From Nicotiana tabacum (taxonomy: Eukaryota; Streptophyta; Magnoliopsida; Solanales; Solanaceae), in the NCBI RefSeq assembly GCF_000715075.1, contig NC_134101.1, forward strand, positions 134,058,237-134,122,236: DNA of 64,000 bases, written 5' to 3'. Position numbers and translations under genes: made by a program. The stretch's first letter is position 1. Every line of letters starts with the position of its first letter. A model generated the notes under the pieces. It saw only the letters and a list, made by a program, of their open reading frames with translations. It did not search any database and was not told the DNA's origin. Of this stretch, positions 47,421-60,884 are shown one piece after another.

Positions 47421-50400
47421 ACACGTTCGTCCTCGAACGTGCCCAGAGTTGTTCCAGAAGCCAACCAATTGCTGAATAACTTCACCATGCATATACCCGG
47501 GGGTGATCCCACGTCACCCTATCTCATATAGGTCCGATAACACAATGCAACTAAAATTTCACAATCCAACCTAGCCCATAAACCTTAGAACCCCATTTCC
47601 ACTTTCGAAATCATCCACAAGATTAGAATCTCACATCTATATTCAGAATAAGCCTGAACCAGCTGTAATAACCCATACCTGCAACCTCAGGTGCAATTAC
47701 ATGATAAACCACGTAACTCAAACGCTCGTATCGATAACTTCTATTCACAGCAACTGCCCACAACAACCGAATACCGGTAGAAAACCTCTTATCAACTAAA
47801 GTCTCATTCCAACACTTTCATATACTGCCAACGATAAATGGAACACACAATAAACCATAACCATTTCTCAGATCAACCATTCATGAAGACACTTCTCCTT
47901 TGGCAAATACCATATGAAATTTCTGAGCCGAACCTCGATATTATCCTTCCAACATGCTGAAATCGAATCCATTCATATTCATTAATGATCCCAATGATCT
48001 CCTCTAATCTAACACACCACTTTGGTGACATGACACATCAATATAGGCCTAAGGCACAACTTGCATAATACGCGCACCAATAAGCAACGGTCCGAACATA
48101 CTCAAATCATGAAAATGACTCAAATGAAAGAGTTGTACCTCAAGCTCACCAATACCACCACAACACAAGGCTGAGAACTCGTCTCACATTATAGGAAGAG
48201 AACATACGAATCTAACCTGCAAGGTCATACCTCCACATAAATTCGCTGCAATGCGCAACCTTATCCAAACACTGCTCCACATGGAACACCTCAGGTCACT
48301 TTGCTCAAAATTGACGACCACACGCAATTGATGTCTAGAATCAAAGTAAATCATCATAACCACGGTAAAGTAAGTACATAACACAGCACAACCCAAAAGG
48401 TCATAACAGATGCGCCGTCCGCCAAGCAATATCCAATACTCCTCCCGCTCGAATCCTGCTGAGAGACCCCAATAACACTAAACCACATGTGCCGATAACC
48501 AACAAATCCTAACGCCTCACAACACGGAAAGGTAACTCATAGGCCTCCCTGGATTACTAATAAGCTCAATAACCGACGAATCAACACCTCTCCCAATAAT
48601 ACAATTCAGAGCCAACCAAGCCTACTCAAGTTAGAACACGTATCCACATTGGCCTGCCAACGAACTCCTTATCAAGGTGAAGATGGTCTTTCCACCCCTT
48701 TAAATCTGCCGGTGCCATACGATACGGTGCCCGATATCAAATCAATACTGAAATCAACAACCCTGCCTGGAGACATGCCCAGCCACAAGAAACACATTCG
48801 AAAAGTCCCTCACTACCAGAATTGAATCAATGGTAGAAGCCTCTACACTGACATTCATCACGAAAGCCCAAATAAGAAAGATAATCCTTCCCAGCCGTCC
48901 GCTGGATCTTCGAAATATAAAACCACTCCACTAGGTCATAATTCGAGGGCCACTCAATCCGTGGCATTTCCGGCATAGCCAATAGTGCCGCCTTAGCGCA
49001 ATAGTCCAGAATGACACAACATAGAGACAACTAGTCTGAACCCAATATCCCATCCAAAATCTAACATGTATGCACAAAAGATCCGCTCAGGTCTCCAAAC
49101 CCCGATAGTCACCATACAGTGCCGATACACATGACTCACAACCACAACATAGCCTGAAAGTGAGAACTTCCCTATCTCCAAATCCATATGACACATAAAT
49201 CAACATACGTAATCCCAATTCCTCCATCCGAATGAATACCGCACCTCAAATACCCAATCATTCCATGAAAGATACTCTAAAATTTCCCTGTGTCACCAAT
49301 CAAACTCGAATATCAGTAGTCGATCTAACAAGAAAGTACCGCAATTCTACCGAAGTACCATCAACTTAATCGCATTGCCTTTTATGAAACATATACTCTC
49401 GTCAAATCACTCCCATTTAGCAATACCATTTCCTTAATCATCTAGAGATCATCCCCCTAATCATCTGAAGCTCATTTCTCTAATCATCTGAAACTGCCCG
49501 TGCTGCCTAAGAATTTTATGACCTTTCGTTCAATAATGAACTGTAACCTTACACACGCAAATCTCAATCCTCCACAACAAACCGCATATACCTTACCATC
49601 CTAGGATAACATGAGAACTTCATCTCCCTTCCGAGCCACAAACATCTACGTACTCCACTAGTCAAGAACTTTCCATTGATCCTATCTAGAAGAAAATTAC
49701 TATGCATCCCATGCTCCCCATGCCCATAGAAAATATACATCTCCAATAGAGGTAGAAACCATCAAGAACTCTCCGAGTTCCCCTTGCACAAACCAGACCT
49801 GCCAGGACTGAATCCTTCTAACTCGACCAAGCTACACAAGCCATCAAAACCTAAGAGCATTGCCACGAAATACCTGTAGGAACTCATTATGTTGTACACA
49901 CTCAAAGAACTAATCATATCCTTACCATATCGATCCGGTCTACTACCCAGCTATCTCATCTATCCAAGTTTCCTTCTAATTTACCTTCAACTTGATATCC
50001 CCTCTTGTTGTAGCACCACAATTCCTCAACCCAGACTTACCACACGAGACCCAAGCATAAAACCACATTGTCTAAGGCTCATAATCTGCTGAGTACTCTC
50101 TTAAATGTTTCCAATAGCACCACGTTCAAAATACCTATCCAGAAGGGACTTCCTGTGAATCTGGAACCATTACCTTCCTAATACTGATATATAGAATCCC
50201 ATAGTTAATGTAGAAAGTACCACAAGTCTTGACATCTTCCAAATGAAAACTCAGTTCCTAACCACATATATAACTTTAAAATACCCAATTGTTACATATA
50301 GAATCTTGAACACATTAGAACCATTCTAGAGAGTCATTCACTCTATTCAAACTGCAATTAGTCTGATCAAATGAATCGAACAACTCGCGCCTCATTCGCA

Positions 50401-51661
50401 CTCCGACACCACAGAATGTAACCTCATCCCAATACAACCAAGCAACTTACTGCTCTATGCACCGAGCATTCTTGCCAATAACAACTCAAGACATCCCATG
50501 ATTCTCACAAACCTATGAAGCATAATATAATCTTTGTCACAATTTTCCTTTACCCGAGCCATCCTCGGTCTCAACCTCCGTAGGCCATAACTAATTCACC
50601 CAAACATCTCAAACCGGAACCAACATAGCACATAACCGTGCAATCTCTTAATCAATAGCAGACTCCCCCACTTGGCTAGGAGCTGTAGACCAAAACAAAC
50701 ACAATAGCTCATAACTCATATACTCTATTGCCGCCACAATACCATAGTGAGATTAAACTCAAACCTTCATATGCTCGTGAAACACAGACCATCTGGTACC
50801 TTGAATCTTCTACAAATCTCGCATTCATCCTTGCAACAGTCAAGCCCACTCTCTTAAGAGACTCAAAATTCAAATTTCAAAACTTATATTTCACTTGTAA
50901 ATGAGACCTTCTAAAAGACACATAAGGATCACACAACCTCGGAACACTTCGCAGGAGATAACCCACCTGCCTTATCTTCAACTAACATTTCTGTATACCT
51001 TCCACTGTCACAAACATTACGCAGTCACTTAGCCTTCCCGAGTCTGAACTCATACCGCAACATGAAATTTACTTCACTCCCAACTAGGACACATGAAAAG
51101 ACTCTTCGCACACCCATAACTCGGGGCTATACCTCAAATTAAGATGAAAATCAAGCACCTAATAGTTCTTATATCCTCCAGCAGACCCTCCTTGTCACTT
51201 CCAATTCATAAGAGTACATCTCGCAGTCACAACATTCTCATCACATAGCCATGCAGCTGTCACTTCCACTAATAAGGACACTACCGAACATATCAGTTCG
51301 AAGACACTTGCTCACACAATCAGCACCTCAGTGCTCAAGCTATAGGCAAAGATCCGACCTCAAGTCCTCTAGACTGGCCCAACATCAACTCACAGAGATC
51401 ACGTCTTGCCCCTTGATCGGGGAATCACAAGCCATCGATGCACATCTGATACTGAGCGCTCATGCGCGTGCATGAATGCATGGAAGGAATTCAAAGAGTT
51501 ACATTTTCAAGCTGAATCAAAGGACGCACGATAACAATTCAAGAATGTGAAGTTTTTCTAAAGGTTCTGCAGCCTCTCGAGGATAACAACAAACGTCTCT
51601 GTACCGATCCGCGAGACTCTACTAAACCTGCTAATGACTCGTGAGACCTATATAACCTAGG
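47421..51661 (-). repeat. A4 inner region, apparently non-coding (~4.2 kb)
   Basis: The end near the polypurine tract has TATACCCGGGGGTGATCCC, the inverse of A1 near 12760. The end near the primer-binding site matches A1 9030-9400. No retroelement protein motif seen in any frame. Confidence 0.75.
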
Positions 51662-51673
51662 CTCTGATACTAA
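51662..51673 (-). other. Primer-binding site of A4
   Basis: On the minus strand TAGTATCAGAGC, one mismatch from the initiator-Met type. Confidence 0.85.
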
Positions 51674-51675
51674 CT

Positions 51676-52695
51676 GCCACGACCCTAACCCCGAACCCGG
51701 TCGTGATGGCGCCTCTCATGAAGACAAGGCCAACCAATTAAACCTAATTCACTTTTTAAAACAGTTAAACAATATAAAAGCAGTCTAAACATGATTTAAT
51801 GATAATAAGTAGCGGAAATAGAACCTGACACAGCCCTAATCGGGGTGTCATAAGTCACGAGCATCTACTAGGGTATAAATACAACTGAAAGTCTGAAGTG
51901 TACAAATACAGACTAATGAAATAAAGAGAGATAAAAGCAGTGTTGCGAACGCCGGCCACTACCTTGCTAAACTCCGATGACTCCGCCTCCAATCAACCAA
52001 AACCCACCACCGAGTGTATAAATACCCGAATCTGCACACAAGGTGCAGGGAGTAAAGTGAGTACTCCAACTCAGTGAGTAATAATCATAACTAAAGCCTA
52101 AATGGTAATAATCATGACATCGTTCAAACTTGTTCAAAACTTCGGAATGCTCACAACAACATCAAATCATCAATTTAACATAGGATTTAAGCCTAAGAGC
52201 TGCAAGAACTCTTAAATTATGCTTTCGATCAAAAAGTCTATTAAACCTCGTCCGAATGACCTGAAATTTTGCACACACATTACAAATGACACAACGGACC
52301 TACTCCCATTTCCGTAATTCCATTCCGACCCCGATATCAAAATCTCACCTATCAACCGGAAAACGCCGAAATCTCAATTTCACCAATTCAAGCCTAAACC
52401 TTCCAAGGACTTCCAAAATGCATTCCGATCACGCTCCTAAGTCCCAAATCACCTAATGGATCTAACCAAGCCATAAAAATTCAAATCCAAGATCAAATAC
52501 ATACAAGTCAAATCTTGGTCAAACCTTTCAAATCTTAAGATTTCAACTGAGACTATTCTTCCAAATTCATTCTGATTAACCTGAAACCCAACACCAACGA
52601 TCTACATAAGTCATAATACACCACATGGGGCAAGTCATGCCCGAGAACTAGCGAGCAAAGTGCAAAAGCTCAAAACAACCGGTCGGGTTGGTACA
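51676..52695 (-). repeat. A4 5' LTR, A/C hybrid (1020 bp)
   Basis: The first ~580 bp (minus strand, 52695-52117) match the start of the A1 LTR (5953-6530). The last ~435 bp (52111-51676) match the end of the C LTR (about 1924-2295). The join is at a short shared CATGATT. Confidence 0.85.
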
Positions 52696-53851
52696 CTCTA
52701 CCTCACATACTTTTGTTATCTCATTGCCTTTCCTCTTTTCTTTTCCTTCACGTTCGCTCTTTTTATCGCTTGACATCCCATTCTCTTCACTCAACACAAC
52801 CTCTCCGTTTTCCTCTCTTGGAATGTCGACATGCACTCCCTTACTCCTCTCATTCTTTTCTCTCTCATATTTTTCCATATTCTCTTTAATGGGCTTTTCA
52901 TCTTCATAAATTTGTGAGGGAGTTAAAGGTCCAAGAATGAGTTTCTTTACATTAACCTCAAAAGGGTATCTATTTTTTTCATGTTATATGAAGCTCTTCT
53001 ATAGACATACCATGGTTTTCCCAACAAGATATGATAATTATTTATGGGAATCACATCACACCAAATCGCATCCTTATACCTTCCAATTGAGAATGGTAAT
53101 AAGACTCTCTTATCTACCTTTGCTCCTCTCAACATGTAGGGTTCAATATGCTCAACATAAGGCAAGTTCAGTTTCTCAACCATATAAGTGCTAATTGAGT
53201 TATAGCCAAATTCTTTGTCAATTCTAAGGGCACAAATCACAGACATCACTTTAGTTCTAGTTTGAAAAATAACTTTACCATCATGTTTCTTCCATTCGCC
53301 ATACTAAAAGTTCGACCTTTTAAGTTGTTGAGTCATAGCTCACCTCCTTTCTTCATAACTACCTATTTGAGACATCTCGAACAAAGATTAGAAGAAATAC
53401 GTATCTTTCAAATTTGATTTTTTCCCTCTAATGTTCTCACCTCTCTATCTTTTTTCACTCAAAGCAACTCCTAGTCGTTAATCTTCAGATTTATTAATAA
53501 ACCTTACTAGTCAAAACCCTTAGTGATAAGAATTTAGAGTTAGAAAAATAAAAGGAAAATGGAAGACCAAACCTAGAAAGAATAGGAATTGGTTATTAGA
53601 AAAAAAGGAAAGAATTTAAGAAACCCAAAACCCAGAAGAATAAGGAAAGAAGTTATCTTAATCTTTACGAACTAGGATCCCTTCTTCTTGTTTTCTTTCT
53701 TGACTTGGAAACTAAATAATACTTGAACTTTGAAATAATAATGACATATTCACTTTCCTTTTTCTGGGCTGATTTTTTTCTTTTTCTTTTTAGTATTTTT
53801 GTTGCTCAAGAACCTCCCAAGATTATCAAGATTGAAATCTTGATTAGCCTA
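52696..53851 (-). pseudogene. B3: leader and retroviral-type protease relic
   Basis: On the minus strand, after the primer-binding site there is a ~500-bp leader and then a fragment of aspartic protease (53249-52947). It contains STYMVEKLNLP, LPFSIGRYKDAIWCDVIP and the flap/ILLG block HILLGKPW typical of the plant gypsy protease; the Asp-Thr/Ser-Gly active-site stretch is not intact. After it comes a linker (LTPSQIYEDEKP, then a Lys/Glu-rich stretch, 52940-52700) similar in character to the B1/B2 linker. Gag is essentially missing. A4 interrupts the frame at 52695. Protease would mature the gag-pol polyprotein; this copy is dead. Confidence 0.75.
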
Positions 53852-53852
53852 T

Positions 53853-53864
53853 GCTCTAATACCA
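53853..53864 (-). other. Primer-binding site of B3
   Basis: On the minus strand TGGTATTAGAGC followed by ATAGGCTAATC, which appears to be the true B leader rather than another LTR unit. It lies two nt from the LTR end. Confidence 0.85.
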
Positions 53865-53866
53865 CT

Positions 53867-56800
53867 TGATAACAACACGATAGGGGTCCAGGAACTACTA
53901 AAGAAAATCAAGAAACGTGCGGAAGCTAAAGAAAATAAAGAAACGAAAAAGGCAAAAGCTAAAGATAGATTGAATTCAAGAAAGAGTTTTCTTGAATTCA
54001 AGAAGTCTATTCTTGAAGGTTAATCCTAACAACAACAATTAGCTAACGAAGAACTAATCGCCTTTGGTAGAGGTTAAAAAACAAGAGATAGATTGTGAAA
54101 CCCGACCCTTTAGAATAACAAGAACAACAATAAGCCTAAACTAATCACCTTTCTTGAATACTTATAAGTGATCTAAGATTTCGAAGAATTCATCTTACCA
54201 CCTTATGCTGAGTCTTGAAGATTGAAGAATAAATCCAAGAGTAGCCACACACAAAAGTGCAGGGAAAATCTCACAATTTTTATTAATAATAGTTAGAATA
54301 ATCTATCTCTAAAACAAAGAAGACACCCCTTATATAGGTAGAAGGGGGTCACAAAATTAAGGGTACAAAAACAAGGAAATAAAGTCCTAAACTACATTGG
54401 ACAACAAGTCCAAGTACCTTAAGAAAAGGAAAATACTAGGAAGCAAAAACTAAGTCATTCTTGGAAAGTAATTCCAAAAATCTTAGGAAAAGGAAAAAAT
54501 AACCTTAACTAACAAGGAAATCAATAAATATAGTCCCATAATATATGGAAATAAGTCCCAAACCAATCTTGAATAGAATCTTGGAAATCTTAAAGGAAAT
54601 TTGCAAGCAACTTGGCACCAACACGCACTCAACATCTAGCACAACTATCGTACCATTCTTGGACATTAAGTAAGTCCTTTTTATGCTATAAAAACGTGGC
54701 TTTATGTAGGACTTCAGGGGCTGCACATTTTAGATGCCAAATTGGTCCAACAGTGGCCTGATTTGGACCTTCTTCAGAGGATGTTTCTTAGGATCTAATC
54801 CCCTTTTCATGGACATGAATTTGGGCCATAAATAATTATAACACCTAGATAACTCATATCCTCTATCCTCAAGCTCTGATACCACTTGATAACAACACGA
54901 TAGGGGATTGAAGATTTAATAAAGAAAAACAAGAAAAATCAAGAAATATGCGGAAGCAAAAAAAATAAAGAAACAAAAAAAGACAGAAATTAAAGATAGA
55001 TTAAATTCAAGAAAGAGTTTCTTGAATCAAGAAGTCTATTCTTGAAGTTGAATCCTAAAAACAACAACTAGTTAACGAAGAACTAATCGCCTTTGGTAGA
55101 TACTTAAAAAACAAGAGAAACATTGTGAAACCCGACCCTTTAGAATAACAAGAACAATAATAAGCCTAAACTTATCACCTTTCTTGAATACCTAGAAGTG
55201 ATCTAAGATTTTGAAGAATTCATCTTACCACCTTAAGTTGAGTCTTGAAGGTTTAAGAATAAATCCAAGAGTAACCACACACAAGAGGGCAAGAAAAATC
55301 TCACAATTTCTATTGATAATAATCTAAATAATCTATCTCTAAAAACAAATAAAACACCCCTTATATAGGTAGGAGGGGGTCACAAAATTAAAGCTAATAA
55401 AATAAGGAAATAAAGTCCTAAACTACTTTGGACAACAAGTCCAACTACCTTAGTAAAAGGAAAATACTAGGAAGCAAAAACCAAGTCATTCTTGGAAAGT
55501 AATTCCAAAAATCTTAGGAAAAGGAAAACAAAACCTTAACTAACTAGGAAATCAATAAATATAGTCCCATAATATATGGAAATAAGTCCCAAACCAATCT
55601 TGGATAGAATCTTGGAAATCTTGAAGGAAATTTGCAAGCAATTTGGCACCAACTTGAACTCAACATCTAGCATGACTATTGTACCATTATTGGACATCAA
55701 TTAAGTCCTTTTTATGCTATAGAAACGTGGCTTTATGTAGGACTTCAGGGCTGCACATTTTAGATGCCAACTTGGTCCAACAGTGGCATGATTTGGACCT
55801 TCTTCAGAGGATGTTTCTTAGGATCTGATCCCCTTTTCTTGGACATGAATTTGGGTAATAAATAATTATAACACCTAGATAACTCATATCCTCTATCCTA
55901 AAGCTCTGATACCACTTGATAACAACACGATAGGGGATTCAAGAGTTAGTAAAGAAAAACAAGAAAAATCAAGAAATATGCGGAAGCTAAAAAATAAAGA
56001 GACAAAAAAGACAGAAAATTAAAGATAGATTGAATTCAAGAAAGGGTTTCTTGAATCAAGAAGTCTATTCTTGAAGTTGAATCCTAAAAACAATAACTAG
56101 TTAACGAAGAACTAATCGCCTTTGGTAGAGACTTAAAAAACAAGAGATACATTGTGAAACCCGACCCTTTAGAATAACAAGAACAACAATAAGCCTAAAC
56201 TTATCACCTTCCTTAACTACCTAGAAGTGATCTAAGATTTCGAAGAATTCATCTTATCACCTTAAGTTGAGTCTTGAAAGTTGAAGAATAAATTCAAGAG
56301 TAGCCACACACAAGAGTGCAAGAAAAATCTCACAATTTTTATTGATAATAGTCTGAATAATCTAAGTATAAAAACAAAGAATATACCCCTTTATATAGGT
56401 AGGAGGGGGTCACTAAATTAAGGCTAAAAACAGGGAAATAAAGTCCTAAACTACTTTGGACAACAAGTCCAACTACCTTAGGAAAAGAAAAATACTAGGA
56501 AGCAAAAACCAAGTCATTCTTGGAAAGTAATTCCAAAAATCTTAGGAAAAGGAAAACATAACCTTAACTAACTAGGAAATCAATAAATATAGTCCCATAT
56601 TATATGGAAATAAGTCTCAAACCAATCTTGGATAGAATCTTGAAAATCTTGGAGAAAATTTGCAAGCAACTTGGCACCATCTTGCACTCAACATCTAATA
56701 CGACTATTGTACTATTCTTGGACATCAAGTAAGTCCTTTTTATGCTATAAAAACATGGCTTTATGTAGGACTTCAGGGGCTGCACATTTTAGATGCCAAA

Positions 56801-57046
56801 TTAGTCCAACAGTGGCATGATGTGGACCTTTTTCAGAGGATGTTTCTTAGGATCTAATCCCCTTTTCTTGGACATGAATTCGGGCAATAAATAATTATAA
56901 TACCTAGATAAATCATACCCTCTATACTTAAGCTCTTCCTCCCAACTAATAACTTTTATGATCGCTCCTGAAGTGAATAACCTTATTTTGTAACGTTTTA
57001 GCTTGAGATCTTGTTAAAGGCCCTCTTGGAGATTCCAGATCTTGTG
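53867..57046 (-). repeat. B3: head-to-tail array of three B LTR units
   Basis: Joints with GCTCTGATACCA (inverted PBS) occur at 54873 and 55903, after the true site at 53853; the periods are 1020 and 1030 bp. The last unit runs past its AGAGC point (56931) to 57046, where the LTR start is missing its first ~46 bp. Each unit has an inverted TATA (first at 54329-54336) and AATAAA. This is the strand-reversed counterpart of the B1 and B2 arrays. Confidence 0.88.
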
Positions 57047-57263
57047 GACCTCGAGGGGTGTATAACACCTTTCCCTCAAAGTAACTTTGAGCCCTTAACC
57101 GATCTCTAGTGATGCAAACTAGTATAATATGAGTTATCTGCTCTAGGTGCTCTAACGCGCCTTAATCCGTTAAGTGGCGACTCTAACCAATTCCTTTTCC
57201 CTACCCTCTCAAAGGAGTTGTCAAATATCGAAACCCGATTTCACGTGAAAAATGGGTGCGACA
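57047..57263 (+). repeat. 3' tail of an unrelated LTR
   Basis: Ends AAATGGGTGCGACA, preceded by GTTAAGTGGCGACTCT and a CCGATTTCACGTG stretch. This style is common at ends of Tat/Ogre-type LTRs. No primer-binding site follows. Confidence 0.45.
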
Positions 57264-58922
57264 AGAACATTGCACAATCACTCTTAATATCATAGGTACA
57301 AGAGAGATAGTACAGTAGCCATATTCTATAATGGCTCTACGATAAAGCCAGTTAAAACAGTTCCAGCCTCATAAGAAGTTAGTATGAATCTCCCACAGGA
57401 TTGTGTATGCACCAAAGGTGCAAGTATTATAATAGAGCTTCAAGTTATGGATGTGAATTATACCTATGTGGGAAGGAGTTCATGAGAGAGATAGAAGATG
57501 TGATGCGAGATTTTAAGGTAAGGTAAAGGTGAACAACGTACAAGATACTCAAATGCAGAAGGTTGTGAATAATCCATACTTTGGATAGAAGGCTAGAAGT
57601 ACTGGGATTCAGTATCCAGGAATGATAGTAGCATCGTCAGTGGCATATTTTACAGCCTATAGTTTCTAGGTATCGAGAGGTCTAGTTAAGATAGTAAAGA
57701 AGAGTTAGAGACGATGTGATGTCTCGTTTGATGTTCCATAATAACATAAGGGAATCTATGGTGCAAGCAAGTTGAATGAAGGTTTCGAGTAGTATAAATA
57801 GATATGTGTAACTGCCAAGCTAAAGTATGGTAAAGCGATAGGATTTTAGGAAGACATGAGTAAGGATAAGAAAGTGCGAGTGGGAAGGTTACGAGAATGG
57901 ATAAGTAAAGCCATGAAAACAAGAGGGCAAGTTCAGTATAGCCTAAATGAACTCTAAGAAGTCTAAGACTGATAGCATTTAGAAGAGATGGAATGATGCC
58001 CTAGTAGAAGAATAAGGGTGTAATTGTGATAAATAAAGTATGACGTTTGGGCCTTCGATTGAGTAATGATTTCATGAATTGTACAGGATTAAAATACCCA
58101 CATAAAGCGAATCACATTGTATCAGGATGTACAGTATCGCCCTCAGGTGGATCAGGAAAATTACTTCAAATGTTCCACGATACGACGGAATCCCTAGTGG
58201 CAATATAGTATGTAAGAAGTTTCAAGTTATTAATGGAAGATTGTGGATCAACATTAAGGTGAATAAAAAATGGATGGATAAAAGTTACAAAGTATGAGAT
58301 GAGATTAAGCCATCATTCTTAAGATGAACAATAATGAATAAGCATTAAAGGACTTAGATTTATATATATAGGACAAGCAACGAGAGTAACCTGGAGTTTG
58401 GTAGCTGACCTCAATAACGATAATTCGAAGTAAATGTTATGGTATAGTATGACCTACCTAGATGCAGTAAGGTCATATAGATGGATAACCGGGTCTATGA
58501 AATAAGATATAGCAATATTCGTAAGTTCAATAAAATACCGAGCGAAGAACTTCAGTATACCCGTAGATGCCCAGAGGGACATCTTATAAAGCTCTGTATA
58601 TGTTTACAAAGTGAGGCCTAGAGATTGGCTAAAAGCTGGAGGAAAAAGGAGAGAAGAGTCACATAGGCACACTTACAAGGTCAGAGTCGTACATGCTGCA
58701 TGACAGAAGGTAGCAACAGTTACAAGATTGGAAAGATTCCGACCACAATTTATGGTGTGAGAAAGAGGCCTAAAGGGGAAAATGCCCTGGCCTTTAGATT
58801 TATTTACAGAACAGTTGCCTTGATGGCAAGAAGAGCACTAAAGTATTCGGAAGACATATGTTATGAAAATGATAAGTACATCAGTCAACATTCGAGGATA
58901 AATGTTCCAAAGGGGGGAATGA
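57264..58922 (+). repeat. E2 inner region, degraded
   Basis: About 1.66 kb upstream of the E2 LTR. Frames are short (longest 88 codons, 58700-58966) and no gag or pol motif is recognisable. The end (ATTCGAGGATAAATG, then CAAAGGGGGGAATGA at 58908-58922) is a typical gypsy terminus with polypurine tract. Confidence 0.6.
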
Positions 58923-60884
58923 TGTTACACTTCATGTTTTCATACGTAACAATACGCCATAAGTAAATTGATGAAAGCTTGGAAATGGGATGTTACACTT
59001 TGCATTTTCCTATGTTAAAGTTTCGTCATAAGTTAATCGACGTAAGTTCGAGAATGAGATTATTTTGAGGTTATAAGTATTATGCCATTTCAAACAAGTG
59101 ATAAGTAAATTCATGAAGATGAAAGGGTGAGAGAATCGAAGAAAATGAGTTTCGTCGAAGTTTGACATTTTGGAATAAAATACGATCTAAGCTATAATAC
59201 CCGGTGTTTATGGACTAGTGTCATACAAAGTACCATGTGACCATGATAGTAAAGTGTATAAAGTATGTTAAAAGTAATTAGTATTTTAAGTAATTTGATA
59301 TAATTCTTAATCATGTAGATAATTGGGTAATTATGGATTTTTAATGGGAAATTAACTAAGTAATTAAACTAATTAAGTAATTAAGTCATTTGGATAAGCC
59401 TAAAAGGCCCCCCAACGTGGTAACAAGCTATGCCCAACAAATAACTCTTAAAATCATGTAGCAAGGTGGCATATTTAAGAGAGTTTGGGGCTAGGTCATT
59501 ACCTAAGTGGGGCTCACACTCACTAAGGTTAAAGACCTCTTTAAATCACTTAAGGGAATGCTTATGTCTCTACAAAGTAAGGAAAAAATGCTTCAGTAAG
59601 TATTATACAAATTTTGGAATGGCAACGTAATTATTCATATGAGATTGTATTTTAGCAACGTGAGATTTTGCAATTTTAAGGGAGTACGGTATAATATTTC
59701 TCAAGAATATCATACGGATTTTTTTCGACTCCGATCTTGCCGTCACGTGTTTTGTCGCAATTAACGTGTGTTAGAGGGATAGTCAAGAGAATTGACTCAG
59801 GTATGTTTAGGCTATCCCTTCTTTCTTTTTGGCATGATCCATACGAACCAAACGAACAAATGCACAACTTCCATAAATGACTCTATTTATAGAATACTAG
59901 AGGTCATATGTTCTTGATTCCCCATATGTCATATTGTTCTATCATCTGTTCATGGGTCTCAGAAATACGTAAGTTGATAAGGTTTATTTTATGATATTAA
60001 TCAGAGGTAAAATGGTCTTATGACGTTTCGAGAGATTTTGTTGACGTACTTCTCATGCATTGCATTCATTTATACATGTACATTAACCCATGATAAAATG
60101 GCATTATATACGCATATATATGTATAAGTATATGGGATATGGGAATAGGTTACGGCGTTATATATGCACCACCACCTGATCAACTAGTATACGTTGATGA
60201 TTTTGCCCACAGTGGCCGAGATAATATGATGGGATGCCCTCAGAGGCTTGATGATATTATGAACACATGTACCTATGCACGACATGACATTACGCATATG
60301 CATGATACTATAAGTATTTTATGATTTACAGAGTTATCCAAACTTACATGTTGAGTCTTTTACTCCATGTTTCTCTTATGTCTATTATTTACTGATTTTT
60401 ATTCCTTACATACTCGGTACATTATTTGTATTTACGTTGAGAGTCCTCCAATTAAGCTATCAGCTCAGTAGAAGGTGTTGGTGTGCTCCATTTACTCTGG
60501 AGTTGCTTCTTTGGTCAGTACGATTAGTATATGTATTGATTGGTATGGCGGGGCCCTGTCCCGACCTTTATGATATTATGTATTCTTAGAGGCTTGTAGA
60601 AAGATGTCATATATACGAATTCTTGTATGGACTTGTCGGCCTATGTTTTGAGTATATAAAGGATCATGTCGGCCTTATAGGCCCGTACATCATAACGACA
60701 AGTTTGGATTAAATGTTGGGTCATCCAATGTCGAGTATTTCCCCATGTTTTATTCTATTTATCTCATGATAGCCTCTCTGGATCATTTACCTATCATAGT
60801 ATGATACGAAAGATATGTTACGTAGGTACTCGGTTGAGTAAGGTACTAGGTGCCCATCGCGGCCCAACGATTTGGGTCGTGACA
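58923..60884 (+). repeat. E2 3' LTR (1962 bp)
   Basis: TGTTACACTTCATG start after a polypurine tract, GGGTCGTGACA end. It has a 68-bp tandem duplication at its start (58923 and 58991). It shares the 60150-60300 block with E1 and, inverted, with E3 (62700-62880). The right flank GTCAC lies inside an integrase gene relic. Confidence 0.8.

Larger units (their letters stand above)
43717..52695 (-). mobile_element. A4: inverted LARD-like element with unequal, recombinant LTRs
   Basis: On the minus strand: 5' LTR 52695-51676 (1020 bp only), primer-binding site 51673-51662, inner region 51661-47421 that aligns at both ends with A1/A3, polypurine tract 47420-47404 and 3' LTR 47403-43717 (3687 bp). 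The 5' LTR joins an A-type start to a C-type end; the 3' LTR joins an A-type first half to a related but different second half. No clear target-site duplication. No pol motifs. Confidence 0.8.

Noticed and set aside
52688..52909. Ser/Phe/Leu-rich plus-strand frame resembling a signal-anchor protein
   Set aside because: It is the antisense of the Lys/Glu-rich B3 linker.
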